51,373 bases of DNA from Nocardioides flavescens (GCF_009823805.1 NZ_WUEK01000018.1:1-51373); one strand, 5' to 3'; numbered from the stretch's first letter, positions 23,676-32,497 are shown. The notes: generated by a model from the sequence alone, not told the origin. Made by a program: numbers and translations.

Positions 23676-25025
23676 TCAGCGCTTGCGCTTCTCCCGCACC
23701 CGCTGCTGCAGCACGATCGGGGTGCCGACGAAGCCGAACTCCTCGCGCAAGCGGCGCTCGATGTAGCGCTCGTACGACGCCTCGAGCTTGCCGCTGGTGA
23801 ACAGCACGAACGTCGGCGGCGCGGTCGAGGCCTGGGTGCCGAACATGATGCGCGGCTGCTTGCCGCCGCGCACGGGGTGCGGGTGCTCGGCCACGAGCCG
23901 GCCGAGGAAGCCGTTGAGCGCGCCGGTGCCCACGCGCGTCTCCCAGCCCTCGAGGGCCCGGTCGAGCGCGGGCACGAGCCTGTCGACGTGCCAGCCGGTG
24001 CGGGCGGTGATGTTGATCCGCGGGGCCCACTGCACCTGCACGAGCTCGCGCTCGATCTCGCGGTCGAGGTAGTAGCGCCGCTCCTCGTCGACCAGGTCCC
24101 ACTTGTTGAAGGCGATGACCAGCGCCCGGCCCGCCTCGCGGACGGTCTGGATGATGCGCTGGTCCTGCTCGGAGATCGACTGGCTGCCGTCGAGCACCAG
24201 GACCGCGACCTCGGCGCGGTCGATGGCCGTCGTGGTGCGCAGCGAGGCGTAGTACTCGTGGCCCGACGCCTCCTTGACCCGCTTGCGGATCCCAGCGGTG
24301 TCGATGAAGCGCCACTCGCGCCCGCCGAGCTCGACCAGCTCGTCGACGGGGTCGACGGTGGTCCCGGCGACGTTGTCGACGACGACGCGCTCGGAGCCGG
24401 CCAGCTTGTTGAGCAGCGAGGACTTGCCGACGTTGGGCTTGCCGACGATCGCGATGCGGCGCGGTCCGCCGAGCTCCGCGCCGATCGTCTCCGGCGGGGT
24501 CTCCGGCAGCGCCGCGAGCACCGCGTCGAGCAGGTCGCCGGAGCCGCGGCCGTGCAGCGCGGAGACCGGCCAGGGCTCACCGAGCCCGAGGTTCCACAGC
24601 CCGTATGCCTCGGCCTCGGTGCGGGCGTCGTCGACCTTGTTGGCGGCCAGCACGACGGGCTTGCCGGACTTGCGCAGGATCCGGACCACGGCCTCGTCGT
24701 CGTCGGTGATGCCCACCGTCGCGTCGACCACGAACATCACGGCGTCGGCCAGCGAGACCGCGACCTCCGCCTGCGCGGCGATCGACTTGGCCAGGCCGCG
24801 CGCGTCGGGGTCCCAGCCGCCGGTGTCGACGACGGTGAAGGCACGACCCGACCACGTGGCGTCGTACGGCACGCGGTCGCGGGTGACGCCCGGGACGTCC
24901 TCGACGACCGCCTCGCGGCGGCCGATGATGCGGTTGACGAGGGTGGACTTGCCGACGTTGGGGCGGCCGACGACCGCCAGCACCGGCACGGGGCCGGTCT
25001 GCTCGTCGACGTCTGGGGTGCTCAC
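23676..25025 (-). CDS. der: Ribosome biogenesis GTPase Der (EngA)
   Basis: A 449-residue protein with two tandem GTPase domains, unique to Der. First P-loop GRPNVGKS (20-27) with DTGG and NKVD motifs; second P-loop GKPNVGKS (195-202) with DTAGI and NKWD. The C-terminal about 95 residues form the KH-like domain and end in basic RVREKRKR. Der acts in 50S subunit maturation. The GTG start overlaps the stop of the upstream acyltransferase gene and is preceded by GGAGG. Last gene of the aroH-tyrA-cmk-plsC-der run, as in other Actinobacteria. Confidence 0.97.
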   Translation of the reverse strand: MSTPDVDEQTGPVPVLAVVGRPNVGKSTLVNRIIGRREAVVEDVPGVTRDRVPYDATWSGRAFTVVDTGGWDPDARGLAKSIAAQAEVAVSLADAVMFVVDATVGITDDDEAVVRILRKSGKPVVLAANKVDDARTEAEAYGLWNLGLGEPWPVSALHGRGSGDLLDAVLAALPETPPETIGAELGGPRRIAIVGKPNVGKSSLLNKLAGSERVVVDNVAGTTVDPVDELVELGGREWRFIDTAGIRKRVKEASGHEYYASLRTTTAIDRAEVAVLVLDGSQSISEQDQRIIQTVREAGRALVIAFNKWDLVDEERRYYLDREIERELVQVQWAPRINITARTGWHVDRLVPALDRALEGWETRVGTGALNGFLGRLVAEHPHPVRGGKQPRIMFGTQASTAPPTFVLFTSGKLEASYERYIERRLREEFGFVGTPIVLQQRVREKRKR

Positions 25026-25795
25026 GAGGCCTCCTGGCCTGGTACGGGTGGGTCGGTGACCCCGGTGGCGGGGTCGGGATCGGGGTCGCTCACCGGGAGC
25101 GGCCCGGGCAGGGTGCGGCCGGTGACGGCCCGGGCGTGCGTCAGGTGGGCGAGCAGGTGCTCGCGCAGGCGCAGCGAGTGCTCGGCGACGTCGTCGCGGC
25201 GGCGCGGCCAGGGCTGGCGCGGCAGGGTCACCGGGTCGCCGAAGACCATGTCCACCACGCCGCCGCGCGGCGGCAGGGCGCTGCTGCCCGCTCCGGGCTC
25301 ACGGGTGCCGAACTGCACGACGGGCACGATCGGGGCGCCGGTGACCAGGCCGAGGTACGCCGCCCCGGTGTGGAAGCGGTCGAACTCACCGGCCCCGCGC
25401 GCGCCCTCGGGGAAGATGCCGACCGCTCCGCCGTCGCGCAGCACCCGCAGGCAGGACTTGATCGCCGCGGTGTCGGGGTGGAAGCGGTCGATGCGGATCT
25501 GCCCCGAGCTGCGCAGGAAGCGCCCGACCAGGGCGTTGTCGAACATCTCCTCCTTGGTGAGCGCGTGCACCGGGCGCGGCGCGAAGATCGCGAGCAGGGG
25601 ACCGTCGGCGACGCCGACGTGGTTGCTGGCCAGGATGACCGGCCCGCGGGCGGGCAGCTTGTGGCCGTCGGTGACGCGCACCTCGACCCGGCGACGGATG
25701 AGGGTGCGCGCGAGCGGACGCAGCGGGTGCAGCAGGTAGCGCGCCGGGTGGTGGCGCGCACTGTGCGGCAGGTCGGCGAGGTGAGGGTCGCTCAC
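25022..25795 (-). CDS. 1-acyl-sn-glycerol-3-phosphate acyltransferase (PlsC family)
   Basis: A 257-residue membrane-associated acyltransferase. The catalytic HX4D box is His59-Asp64 in SNHVGVADG; the substrate-binding blocks RIDRFHPD and GIFPEGARGAGEFDRFHTG follow in normal order, then PIVPVVQFGT. It should transfer an acyl chain to lysophosphatidic acid or a related acceptor. Both ends overlap neighbours by GTGA (cmk before, der after), so expression is tied to them. A conserved cmk-plsC-der order supports a core lipid role. Confidence 0.9.
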   Translation of the reverse strand: MSDPHLADLPHSARHHPARYLLHPLRPLARTLIRRRVEVRVTDGHKLPARGPVILASNHVGVADGPLLAIFAPRPVHALTKEEMFDNALVGRFLRSSGQIRIDRFHPDTAAIKSCLRVLRDGGAVGIFPEGARGAGEFDRFHTGAAYLGLVTGAPIVPVVQFGTREPGAGSSALPPRGGVVDMVFGDPVTLPRQPWPRRRDDVAEHSLRLREHLLAHLTHARAVTGRTLPGPLPVSDPDPDPATGVTDPPVPGQEAS

Positions 25796-26523
25796 GGTCG
25801 ACCCGCCGGCGCACCGGCCCGGTCGCGGACGAGCCCGACCACGATCCCGATGACCTCGTCGAGCGTGTGACCGGTGGTGTCGACGTGCACCGCCCCGTCG
25901 GCGCGCACCAGCGGGGCGACGGCACGACCCGAGTCGATCTGGTCGCGGGCGAGCAGGGAGGCGCGGGTGGCCTCGACGTCCGAGCCGCCCTCCTCGAGCG
26001 CCCGGCGGCTGGCCCGGGCGGCGGCGGCGGCGGAGAGGTAGACCTTGACCTGGGCGTCCGGCCACACGACCGAGCCGATGTCGCGGCCCTCGACGACGAT
26101 GCCGGGCCCCTCGGCGGCCTCCCTGATCAGGGACCGCATGGCCGCGGTGAGCCGCTCGCGGACCTCGGGTACGGCGCTCACCGGCGACACCGCGGCGTTG
26201 ACGTCGTCTCGGCGGATCGCGGTCGAGACGTCGTCGCCGTCGAGCAGGATGGTGGGGGCGAGCGGGTCGGTCCCGCTCTCCAGCCGCGGCTCGTCGCTGC
26301 GGGCGGCAACGGCCTCGGCGTCGTGGACGTCGACACCGTGGCGCAGCATCCAGCAGGTGACCGCGCGGTACATCGCGCCGGTGTCGAGGTAGCGCAGCCC
26401 GAGCCGGTCGGCCACACCGCGCGAGGTGCTGGACTTGCCCGAGCCCGACGTGCCGTCGACCGCCACGACCACTCCCCCGGTCGCTGCCGGGTGCTGGGTC
26501 GGGTCCTCGGCCGCTCTGCTCAC
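25792..26523 (-). CDS. cmk: Cytidylate kinase
   Basis: A 243-residue kinase phosphorylating CMP and dCMP. The P-loop GTSGSGKS lies at residues 24-31, then YLDTGAMYRAV (NMP-binding region), GRDIGSVVWPDA and the lid-type segment RRALEEGG. The GTG at 26523 is chosen because it lies 12 bp after the tyrA stop and gives the usual short N-terminal lead; extension further upstream reads as arginine-rich out-of-frame text. It overlaps plsC by 4 bp. Confidence 0.94.
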   Translation of the reverse strand: MSRAAEDPTQHPAATGGVVVAVDGTSGSGKSSTSRGVADRLGLRYLDTGAMYRAVTCWMLRHGVDVHDAEAVAARSDEPRLESGTDPLAPTILLDGDDVSTAIRRDDVNAAVSPVSAVPEVRERLTAAMRSLIREAAEGPGIVVEGRDIGSVVWPDAQVKVYLSAAAAARASRRALEEGGSDVEATRASLLARDQIDSGRAVAPLVRADGAVHVDTTGHTLDEVIGIVVGLVRDRAGAPAGRP

Positions 26524-26534
26524 GACCGGCAACC

Positions 26535-27614
26535 CTACCGCTGGGTCGTCCAGCCTCTCGACTCCAGCGAGGTGCGCAGGTGCTCGGCACGGCCCTCGTC
26601 GACGACGACCTCGACCAGACCGACGGGTCGGCCCGGGTCGTGGTCGATGCGCACGTCCTCGATGTTGACCTCGCTGGCGACCGCGTCGGCGAACAGCCGG
26701 GCGAGCTCGCCGGGGTGGTCGGGCACCTGGACCCACACCGAGGCCATCGCCCGCGGCGGTCCGCCGTGCTTGCCGGGGATCGCCCGGGTGCCGGCCACGC
26801 CGCGCTCCAGCACGGTGCGCAGCCCGTCTCGATCGCCGGCCCCGACGGCCGCCATCACGTCGTCGAGCTGGGCGCGCACCTCGCCGAGGAGGGCGAGCAC
26901 CGCGTCGGCGTTGCCGGAGACGATCTGGCTGTAGAGCGCCGGGTCGCCCGCGGCGACGCGGGTCACGTCGCGCACGCCCTGTCCCGACAGGGCCAGGTGG
27001 TTCTCAGGGGCCTCGGCGAGCCGCGCGGCGACCAGGCTGGCCAGCAGGTGGGGCACGTGGGAGGTGCGCGCCACGGCCCGGTCGTGCTCCTCGGGCGTCA
27101 GCAGCACCAGGGTCGCGCCGCAGGCGCGCACCAGCTCCTCGACGAGCTCCACGGCGGCGACGTCGGCACCGGCGTGCGGGGTCACCGCCCACGGACGACC
27201 GTCGAACAGCGTCGCGCTGGCGGCGAGCGGACCCGACTGCTCGCTGCCGGCCATCGGGTGGCTGCCGACGTAGCGCCCGGCACCGGGCAGTTCCCGTACG
27301 GCGGCGAGCGGCGCGGACTTCACGCTCCCCACGTCGGTGACCACGGCGTCCGACGCGGCCAGGGCCCCGGTGATCGCCTCACCGAGGTGGTCGGGCGGCA
27401 CGGCGACGACCACGAGCTGCGGACGGTCCTCGGGCCGGCGGACCCGGCCGGCTCCGAGACCGCTGGCGGTGCGCAGGTGCTCGGAGCTGACGTCGCTCAG
27501 CAGGACGTCGACGCCCACCGCGCGCAGCGCGAGGGCGATGGAGGTGCCCAGCAGACCGGTGCCGATCACCTCGACGGGACCGCGCAACGAGCTCTGACCC
27601 GTCGGCTCAGGCAT
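26535..27614 (-). CDS. tyrA: Prephenate dehydrogenase with C-terminal ACT domain
   Basis: A 359-residue enzyme converting prephenate to 4-hydroxyphenylpyruvate in tyrosine synthesis. The NAD-binding motif GTGLLGTSIALAL is near the N-terminus, followed by DVGSVKSAPL, GSHPMAGSEQSGP and a helical dimer domain. The last about 80 residues, from MASVWVQVPDHPGELARLFA, form an ACT domain for feedback control, probably by tyrosine. ATG at 27614 overlaps the aroH stop by 8 bp, so mutase and dehydrogenase are produced together. Confidence 0.94.
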   Translation of the reverse strand: MPEPTGQSSLRGPVEVIGTGLLGTSIALALRAVGVDVLLSDVSSEHLRTASGLGAGRVRRPEDRPQLVVVAVPPDHLGEAITGALAASDAVVTDVGSVKSAPLAAVRELPGAGRYVGSHPMAGSEQSGPLAASATLFDGRPWAVTPHAGADVAAVELVEELVRACGATLVLLTPEEHDRAVARTSHVPHLLASLVAARLAEAPENHLALSGQGVRDVTRVAAGDPALYSQIVSGNADAVLALLGEVRAQLDDVMAAVGAGDRDGLRTVLERGVAGTRAIPGKHGGPPRAMASVWVQVPDHPGELARLFADAVASEVNIEDVRIDHDPGRPVGLVEVVVDEGRAEHLRTSLESRGWTTQR

Positions 27615-27996
27615 CGTCGTCGGGCACCGCGCGGGTCCGCGTGAGGTCGGAGCGCAGCGCCGCCGCACCGTGGAGGTAGACGTGGGTGATGTCGGCGCGG
27701 GGCAGGTCGGTCTCGACGTGCGCCATCATCCGCACCACGCGCGGCATCGAGCGCTCGATCTCGAGCTCCCGCGCGCAGATGAGCGGCACGTCGCCGAACC
27801 CGAGCTGCCGCGCGGCGTACGCCGGGAACTCCGAGACCAGGTCGCTGGTCGCCGTGAAGATCACCGAGATGAAGTCGTCGACGTCCAGGCCGTTGGCCGA
27901 CATCGCGTCGAGCACCATCTCGGCGACCCGCTCGAGCATGTGCTCGCGGTCGTCCACGTCGAGCTGGGTCGCACCTCGCACCGCCCTGACTGCCAC
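27607..27996 (-). CDS. aroH: Chorismate mutase, AroH type
   Basis: A 129-residue trimeric-type mutase converting chorismate to prephenate. The start MAVRAVRGATQLD and the segments FTATSDLVSEFPAYAARQLG and RVVRMMAHVETDLPRADITHVYLHGAAALR match the Bacillus AroH family throughout. It overlaps tyrA by 8 bp, giving the two consecutive steps of tyrosine synthesis. The GTG start lies eight bases after a TAGCAT element, so a very short leader is possible. Confidence 0.94.
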   Translation of the reverse strand: MAVRAVRGATQLDVDDREHMLERVAEMVLDAMSANGLDVDDFISVIFTATSDLVSEFPAYAARQLGFGDVPLICARELEIERSMPRVVRMMAHVETDLPRADITHVYLHGAAALRSDLTRTRAVPDDDA

Positions 27997-28004
27997 GGGC
28001 GACG

Positions 28005-28010
28005 ATGCTA
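28005..28010 (-). promoter_or_regulatory. Possible -10 element of aroH
   Basis: TAGCAT on the minus strand, eight bases before the aroH GTG and overlapping the VOC stop codon. If used, it would start the aroH-tyrA-cmk-plsC-der transcript nearly at the start codon. No convincing -35 box is seen. Confidence 0.4.
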
Positions 28011-28415
28011 TCGGGGCTGGTAGCTCCCCACCGACCAGTGGTTGCCCTCCGGGTCCGCGACGGTGCCGTCGCGTCCGCCGTACGGCTGCTCTACGACCTC
28101 GCGCACCAGCGTCCCGCCGGCCGCCAGCGCCCGCTCGACGAAGCCGTCCGGGTCGTCGGTGACGAGGTACGACGCCGCGTGGCCGGCGTTGTGGACCCCG
28201 CCGCCCTCACGCTCGCTGCCCCACATCACCCCGCCGGCCCCGCCCAGCCCGCCGTCCCACAGCCACTGGGCGTGCACGACGACGCTCGGGTCGCCCTCGT
28301 CGCGGTGGGTCTCGTGCTCGACGAACCCGACGGCGCGCAGCCAGTCGACGAACCGGTCGGCGTCTTGGACGGACAGGCTGTGCCAGAGGCTGACCCGGGC
28401 GGCAGGTGTGCTCAT
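28008..28415 (-). CDS. VOC (glyoxalase-like) superfamily protein
   Basis: A 135-residue protein with paired beta-alpha-beta modules: SLWHSLSVQDADRFVDWLRAVGF at the start and TVADPEGNHWSVGSY at the end, the latter a hallmark of the family. Glu/His metal ligands are plausible but substrate cannot be assigned. The ATG at 28415 is chosen over upstream options, which would run into repeat DNA. It separates rluB from aroH, which lie much closer together in many relatives, and sits right beside palindromic repeats, so it may be a later insertion. Confidence 0.85.
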   Translation of the reverse strand: MSTPAARVSLWHSLSVQDADRFVDWLRAVGFVEHETHRDEGDPSVVVHAQWLWDGGLGGAGGVMWGSEREGGGVHNAGHAASYLVTDDPDGFVERALAAGGTLVREVVEQPYGGRDGTVADPEGNHWSVGSYQPR

Positions 28416-28467
28416 CGCCCCATCATCCGCGGGCCACGCGGCTGAGTGGAGGACGAAGTCCGACCCC

Positions 28468-28604
28468 GGTGGTTGAGGCGGTGTACTGAGGAGGGCCGCT
28501 AGGCCCGTCTCGAAGTGAAGGACGAAGTCCTGTCTCGAAACCACTCTCGGCGGATGTGGTTTCGAGACGGCGCTGGCGCGCCTCCTCAACCACCGTCGAC
28601 CGAC
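28468..28604. repeat. Two inverted copies of the dispersed palindromic element
   Basis: A forward copy begins GGTGGTTGAGG at 28468 and ends GTCTCGAAACCACT at 28545, disrupted in the middle. A reverse copy runs from TGTGGTTTCGAGAC (28556) to CTCCTCAACCACC (28604). The hairpin AGGACGAAGTCCT also occurs here and, in part, at 28450. The element shares its outer arms with the array at 63-505. It fills most of the 28416-28643 gap between the VOC gene and rluB. Confidence 0.88.
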
Positions 28605-28643
28605 CTCCGTCGACTCACGGTGTCCCCGACACCACCGACAGGG

Positions 28644-29414
28644 CTACAGCTGCGCGGTGTCCAGCAGCTCGCCGAGCTCCTCACGGGTCAGGTCCCGCAG
28701 CTGACCCGACGGCAGCTGGCCCAGCCGGACCGGACCGATCCGGGTGCGGCTGAGGCGGTTGACCGGGTGGCCGACGTGGTCGAGGAGGCGGCGCACGATC
28801 CGGTTGCGGCCCTCGTGGATGACCAGCTCGACGATCGTCTTGCCGGTGCCGTGCTGCACGATGCGCGTGCGCGAGACGGCCACCGGGCCGTCCTCCAGCT
28901 CGACACCTGCGTGCAGACGGCCCAGCGTGGCCTTCGTGACCTCACCGCTCACCTCGGCGACGTAGGTCTTGTCGACCTCGAACGACGGGTGGGCGAGCTT
29001 CTGCGCGAAGTCGCCGTCGTTGGTCAGGATGATAAGCCCCGAGGTGTCGGTGTCGAGCCGACCGACGTGGAAGAGCCGCTCCGGGCGGTCCGCGACGACG
29101 TCGCCCAGCGACCGCCGGCCCTCGGGGTCGGACATCGTCGAGACGACCCCGCGGGGCTTGTTCAGCGCGAGGTAGACGTGGGCCGAGACCGGCGGCAGCC
29201 GGCGACCCTCGACCCGGATGACGGCGGTGCGCGGGTCGACCTTGGTGCCGAGACGGGTGACGACCTCGCCGTCGACCTCGACGACGCCGGACAGCATCAG
29301 CTCCTCGCAGCGCCGGCGCGAGGCGACCCCGGACTGCGCGAGCAGCTTCTGCAGCCGGATCAGCCCCTCGTCGTCGACCTCGATCTCGCGGGTGGGGAGG
29401 TTCTGCGGCTTCAC
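28644..29414 (-). CDS. rluB: 23S rRNA pseudouridine synthase, RluB/RsuA family
   Basis: A 256-residue enzyme with an N-terminal S4 RNA-binding domain (IRLQKLLAQSGVASRRRCEE) and a pseudouridine synthase domain whose catalytic aspartate is Asp121 in GRLDTDTSGL. The later KTYVAEVSG and LVIHEGRNRIVRRLLDHVGHPV segments are typical. It modifies helix 89-region uridine in 23S rRNA in well-studied members. The GTG start overlaps the scpB stop, continuing the parA-scpA-scpB-rluB operon. Confidence 0.95.
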   Translation of the reverse strand: MKPQNLPTREIEVDDEGLIRLQKLLAQSGVASRRRCEELMLSGVVEVDGEVVTRLGTKVDPRTAVIRVEGRRLPPVSAHVYLALNKPRGVVSTMSDPEGRRSLGDVVADRPERLFHVGRLDTDTSGLIILTNDGDFAQKLAHPSFEVDKTYVAEVSGEVTKATLGRLHAGVELEDGPVAVSRTRIVQHGTGKTIVELVIHEGRNRIVRRLLDHVGHPVNRLSRTRIGPVRLGQLPSGQLRDLTREELGELLDTAQL

Positions 29415-30124
29415 GTGGGTTCGGTGCCTCCGTCGGGCTCGGTGCTGGGGCCCGTCTCCGGGGCGTGGTCGGGGGTCGGCGCGGGCCGGGACGAGCGCGG
29501 CTCGGCGTTCGCGAGCTGCTCGAGCTCGTCGTCGATGTCGCCGAGGTCGGGCAGGTACGGCGCGAGCTCGGGCAGCTCGTCGAGCGACTGGACGCCGATG
29601 CGCTCGAGGAAGTAGGTGGTGGTGCGGTAGAGGTGCGCGCCGGTGCCGTCGTCCTGACCGGCCTCCTCGACCAGCCCGCGGGTCAGCAGCGTGCGCATGA
29701 CCCCGTCGACGTTGACGCCCCGGATCGCGGACACCCGCGCCCGGGACACGGGCTGCTTGTAGGCGACGACGGCGAGGGTCTCGAGCGCCGCCTGGGTGAG
29801 CCGCGCCTGCTGGCCCTCGAGCACGAAGGCCTCGACGACCGGCGCGTAGGCCTCGCGGGTGTAGTAGCGCCAGCCGCCCGCGACGTTGCGCAGCTCGAAG
29901 CCGCGGTCCTGCTCGTCGTACTCCTCGGCGAGCAGCTGCAGCGCGGCGACGACGTCCTCGACCGGATGACCCACCGCGGTCGCGAGCGCGACGGCGTCGA
30001 GCGGCTGGTCGGCGATCATCAGCACCGCCTCCAGCGCGGGACGCACCGGAGCGCGCGGCACCTCGACGAGCAACTCCTGCTCGGCCGGCTGCTCGGTGCT
30101 GGACTCGGTCACGGCACCCATCAT
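29411..30124 (-). CDS. scpB: Segregation and condensation protein ScpB
   Basis: A 237-residue winged-helix protein that joins ScpA and SMC to form the condensin that compacts chromosomes. Diagnostic text includes RPALEAVLMIADQPL, FELRNVAGGWRYYTR, LTQAALETLAVVAYKQPVSR and IRGVNVDGVMRTLLTRGLVEE. An acidic, proline-rich tail of about 35 residues is probably disordered. ATG at 30124 is chosen because it gives an ATGA overlap with scpA, the spacing used throughout this operon. Confidence 0.95.
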   Translation of the reverse strand: MMGAVTESSTEQPAEQELLVEVPRAPVRPALEAVLMIADQPLDAVALATAVGHPVEDVVAALQLLAEEYDEQDRGFELRNVAGGWRYYTREAYAPVVEAFVLEGQQARLTQAALETLAVVAYKQPVSRARVSAIRGVNVDGVMRTLLTRGLVEEAGQDDGTGAHLYRTTTYFLERIGVQSLDELPELAPYLPDLGDIDDELEQLANAEPRSSRPAPTPDHAPETGPSTEPDGGTEPT

Positions 30125-31032
30125 CCCTCGCCCGATCCCTCGCTCCCAGCGGGCGACGGCGGGGCGCCGTCGAACTCGTCGGTCACCGCGTCGCCCGCCA
30201 GCGCGTCGGCGTCGACGTCGTCCCCACCGGTCCAGCGCACGGTGAGCTCGCCGAGCGGGCTGACCTGGTCGAAGCCGACGGCTCCCTCGCGGAACAGCTC
30301 GAGCAGCGAGAGGAACCGCGCCACCGTCGTGAGCGTGTCCGGGGAGTCGGCGCACAGCGAGCGGAACGTCGCCGCGCCCTGGCGCCGCAGCCGCTCGACC
30401 ACGATCGCCGCCTGCTCGCGGACGCTGACCTTGGCCTGGTGGATGTGGTGCAGCGTCACCTCGGGCGCCGGCTTGGGGGCCAGCGCCTTGGCTGCCAGCG
30501 CCGCGAACTGCTGCAGCCCGATACCGATGAGCACCTCCGGCAGCAGCGTCGCGTAGCGCTCCTCCAGTCCGACGGCGCGCGGGTGACGCAGGGCCTCGCC
30601 GGCCAGCCGCGTCTCGAGGACGGCCGCGACCTGCTTGAACGCGCGGTACTGCAGCAGTCGCGCGAAGAGCAGGTCGCGCGCCTCGAGCAGCGCGAGGTCC
30701 TCCTCGTCCTCCACCTCGGCGCTCGGCAGCAGCCGGGCGGCCTTGAGGTCCAGCAGCGTCGCGGCGACGAGGAGGAACGACGAGGTCTGCTCGAGGTCCC
30801 ACTGCTCGCCGCCGGCCTTGACGTGGGCGATGAACTCGACCGTCACCTTCGACAGCGCGACCTCGGTGATGTCGAGCTTGTGCTTGGCGATCAGGTTGAG
30901 CAGCAGGTCGAAGGGGCCCTCGAAGTTGTCGAGGTGCAGCGAGAACGCCGGTGTCTCACCGTCCTCGCCGCCCTCCCGGGTCGCGGTTCCCCGCAGGGCC
31001 GTGCCCCGCCGGTCCTCGACCGTGGGGCTCAC
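30121..31032 (-). CDS. scpA: Segregation and condensation protein ScpA
   Basis: A 303-residue kleisin. The N-terminal signature FSLHLDNFEGPFDLLLNLIAKHKLDI and the DLLFARLLQYRAFKQVA middle segment are characteristic. A C-terminal winged-helix region (TVARFLSLLELFREGAVGFDQ) precedes a disordered Gly/Ser tail. It bridges the heads of SMC. The GTG at 31032 overlaps the RHH gene (GTGA) and gives an N-terminal lead of about 35 residues before the conserved start. Confidence 0.95.
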   Translation of the reverse strand: MSPTVEDRRGTALRGTATREGGEDGETPAFSLHLDNFEGPFDLLLNLIAKHKLDITEVALSKVTVEFIAHVKAGGEQWDLEQTSSFLLVAATLLDLKAARLLPSAEVEDEEDLALLEARDLLFARLLQYRAFKQVAAVLETRLAGEALRHPRAVGLEERYATLLPEVLIGIGLQQFAALAAKALAPKPAPEVTLHHIHQAKVSVREQAAIVVERLRRQGAATFRSLCADSPDTLTTVARFLSLLELFREGAVGFDQVSPLGELTVRWTGGDDVDADALAGDAVTDEFDGAPPSPAGSEGSGEG

Positions 31033-31439
31033 CCCTCCTCGCGCAGGCGCCGCACCAGGTCGCTCTCCGCTCCGCGCGCCTCGAGGTCGGCGAGCACGAG
31101 GTGCAGCGCCTCGCGCACGAGGCGACCGCGGTCGACCGAGAGCCCGTGCGCGCCGCGCAGGGTCAGCCGGGCCTGCTCGATCTCGAGCAGCTCGCCGGAG
31201 GTGACGTAGACGGTGACCTTCTCGTCGTGCTTGATGCGGCCGCTCGGGCCGCGCTTGGCCTGCGGCTCGGGGTCGGCCGCCGGGGGCTCGTCGGGCACGG
31301 CGTGGACGGGTCGGTCGGTCCGGGCGCCGCTGCGGGAGGTGCTGCGCGTGGTGGCCTTCCCCGGTCCACCAGGCGCTGCGGCCTCCTCGTCGACGCCCTC
31401 GGTCGGCCGGAACAGGTCGTCGGCCGAGGGCAGGCTCAC
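31029..31439 (-). CDS. Ribbon-helix-helix protein between parA and scpA
   Basis: A 136-residue protein with a low-complexity N-terminal half (Ala/Pro/Ser rich) and a C-terminal section KVTVYVTSGELLEIEQARLTLRG followed by GRLVREALHLVLADLEARG, a plausible ribbon-helix-helix DNA-binding fold. It is coupled by GTGA overlaps to parA upstream and scpA downstream. A small basic RHH partner beside a ParA ATPase recalls ParF-ParG type pairs, suggesting it is the DNA-binding or ATPase-stimulating partner of this ParA; this is inference. A similar gene sits at this place in other Actinobacteria. Confidence 0.7.
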   Translation of the reverse strand: MSLPSADDLFRPTEGVDEEAAAPGGPGKATTRSTSRSGARTDRPVHAVPDEPPAADPEPQAKRGPSGRIKHDEKVTVYVTSGELLEIEQARLTLRGAHGLSVDRGRLVREALHLVLADLEARGAESDLVRRLREEG

Positions 31440-32497
31440 GCGTCGGGCCACCGGCTGAGCACCTCCTTCGCGAGCTGGCGGTAGGAGTCGGCACCCGCCG
31501 AGGTGGCGGCGTACGTCGTGATCGGCTCGCCCGCGACGGTCGAGTCGCTGAACTTCACGGTGCGGCGGATGACGGTGTGGAACACCTTGTCGCCCCACGC
31601 CTGCACCAGGCGCTCCATGACCTCGCGGCTGTGCAGGGTGCGCCCGTCGAACATCGTGCCGAGCACCCCGTCGATGCTGAGGCTCGGGTTGAGCCGCTCG
31701 CGCACCTTGTCGATGGTGGTCTTGAGCAGCGCGACGCCGCGCAGCGCGAAGTACTCGCACTCGAGCGGCACGATCACGCCGTCGGAGGCGGTGAGGGCGT
31801 TGACCGTCAGCAGGCCGAGCGAGGGCTGGCAGTCGATGAGGACGACGTCGTAGTCGGCCAGCGCGGGGGCCAGCACGCGCATCAGCGTCTGCTCGCGGCC
31901 CACCTCGTGCACGAGCTGCACCTCGGCCGCCGACAGGTCGATGTTGGAGGGCAGCAGGTCCATGCCGGGCACGCCGGTCGGCACGACCACGTCGTGGATC
32001 GACACGTCGCTCTGCATCAGGAGGTTGTAGACGGTCAGGTCCATCTCGTGCGGGTTGAGGCCGAGGCCGACCGAGAGCGAGCCCTGGGGGTCGAAGTCGA
32101 CGAGCAGGACCTTGCGGCCGTACTCCACCAGCGAGGCGCCGAGGTTGATCGTCGTCGTGGTCTTGCCGACGCCGCCCTTCTGGTTGCACATCGACACCAC
32201 GCGGGCCTTCGCCCCCTCACGGCGTACGACGGGCGTCGGCTCGGGCAGCACCGGCATCGGGCGGCCGGTCGGGCCGAGCTCACCCGCGGCGGGGCTGCTG
32301 GGCACGGGCGCGGCGGGCGTCGGGACGGGCTGCCGCTCGAAGGGCAGGGGCTCGAAGGACAGGGGCTCGGCCATGGCGTTCTCGTTCGGGGGCTGGGGTG
32401 CTGGGGTGCGGACCTGGGGCGGCATCGAGGGAGCCGTGGCCCCCCAGCCCCCGCCGGGTCCGCCGGTGAGGCGAGACGGGTGTGCGGGCTCGGCCAT
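31436..32497 (-). CDS. ParA-family ATPase
   Basis: A 353-residue ATPase. Residues 1-95 are a Pro/Ala/Glu-rich, probably disordered extension; the conserved domain begins at ARVVSMCNQKGGVGKTTTT with the deviant Walker A KGGVGKTT (107-114), then VDFDPQGSLSVGLGLNP and the Walker B VLIDCQPSLGLLTVNAL. It belongs to the chromosomal ParA/Soj group but is in the scpAB operon, away from the canonical parAB near the origin, like Rv1708. It probably works with the downstream RHH protein in segregation or protein positioning. The ATG at 32497 follows AGGAGATCCG. Confidence 0.9.
   Translation of the reverse strand: MAEPAHPSRLTGGPGGGWGATAPSMPPQVRTPAPQPPNENAMAEPLSFEPLPFERQPVPTPAAPVPSSPAAGELGPTGRPMPVLPEPTPVVRREGAKARVVSMCNQKGGVGKTTTTINLGASLVEYGRKVLLVDFDPQGSLSVGLGLNPHEMDLTVYNLLMQSDVSIHDVVVPTGVPGMDLLPSNIDLSAAEVQLVHEVGREQTLMRVLAPALADYDVVLIDCQPSLGLLTVNALTASDGVIVPLECEYFALRGVALLKTTIDKVRERLNPSLSIDGVLGTMFDGRTLHSREVMERLVQAWGDKVFHTVIRRTVKFSDSTVAGEPITTYAATSAGADSYRQLAKEVLSRWPDA

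Noticed and set aside
28416..28589. N-terminal extension of the VOC protein
   Set aside because: The extra residues derive from the palindromic repeats; the family normally begins near MSTPAARVSLWHS.
31436..32497. Replication origin or canonical parABS locus
   Set aside because: No parB, parS, dnaA, dnaN or DnaA-box cluster was seen; this ParA belongs to the scpAB operon type.
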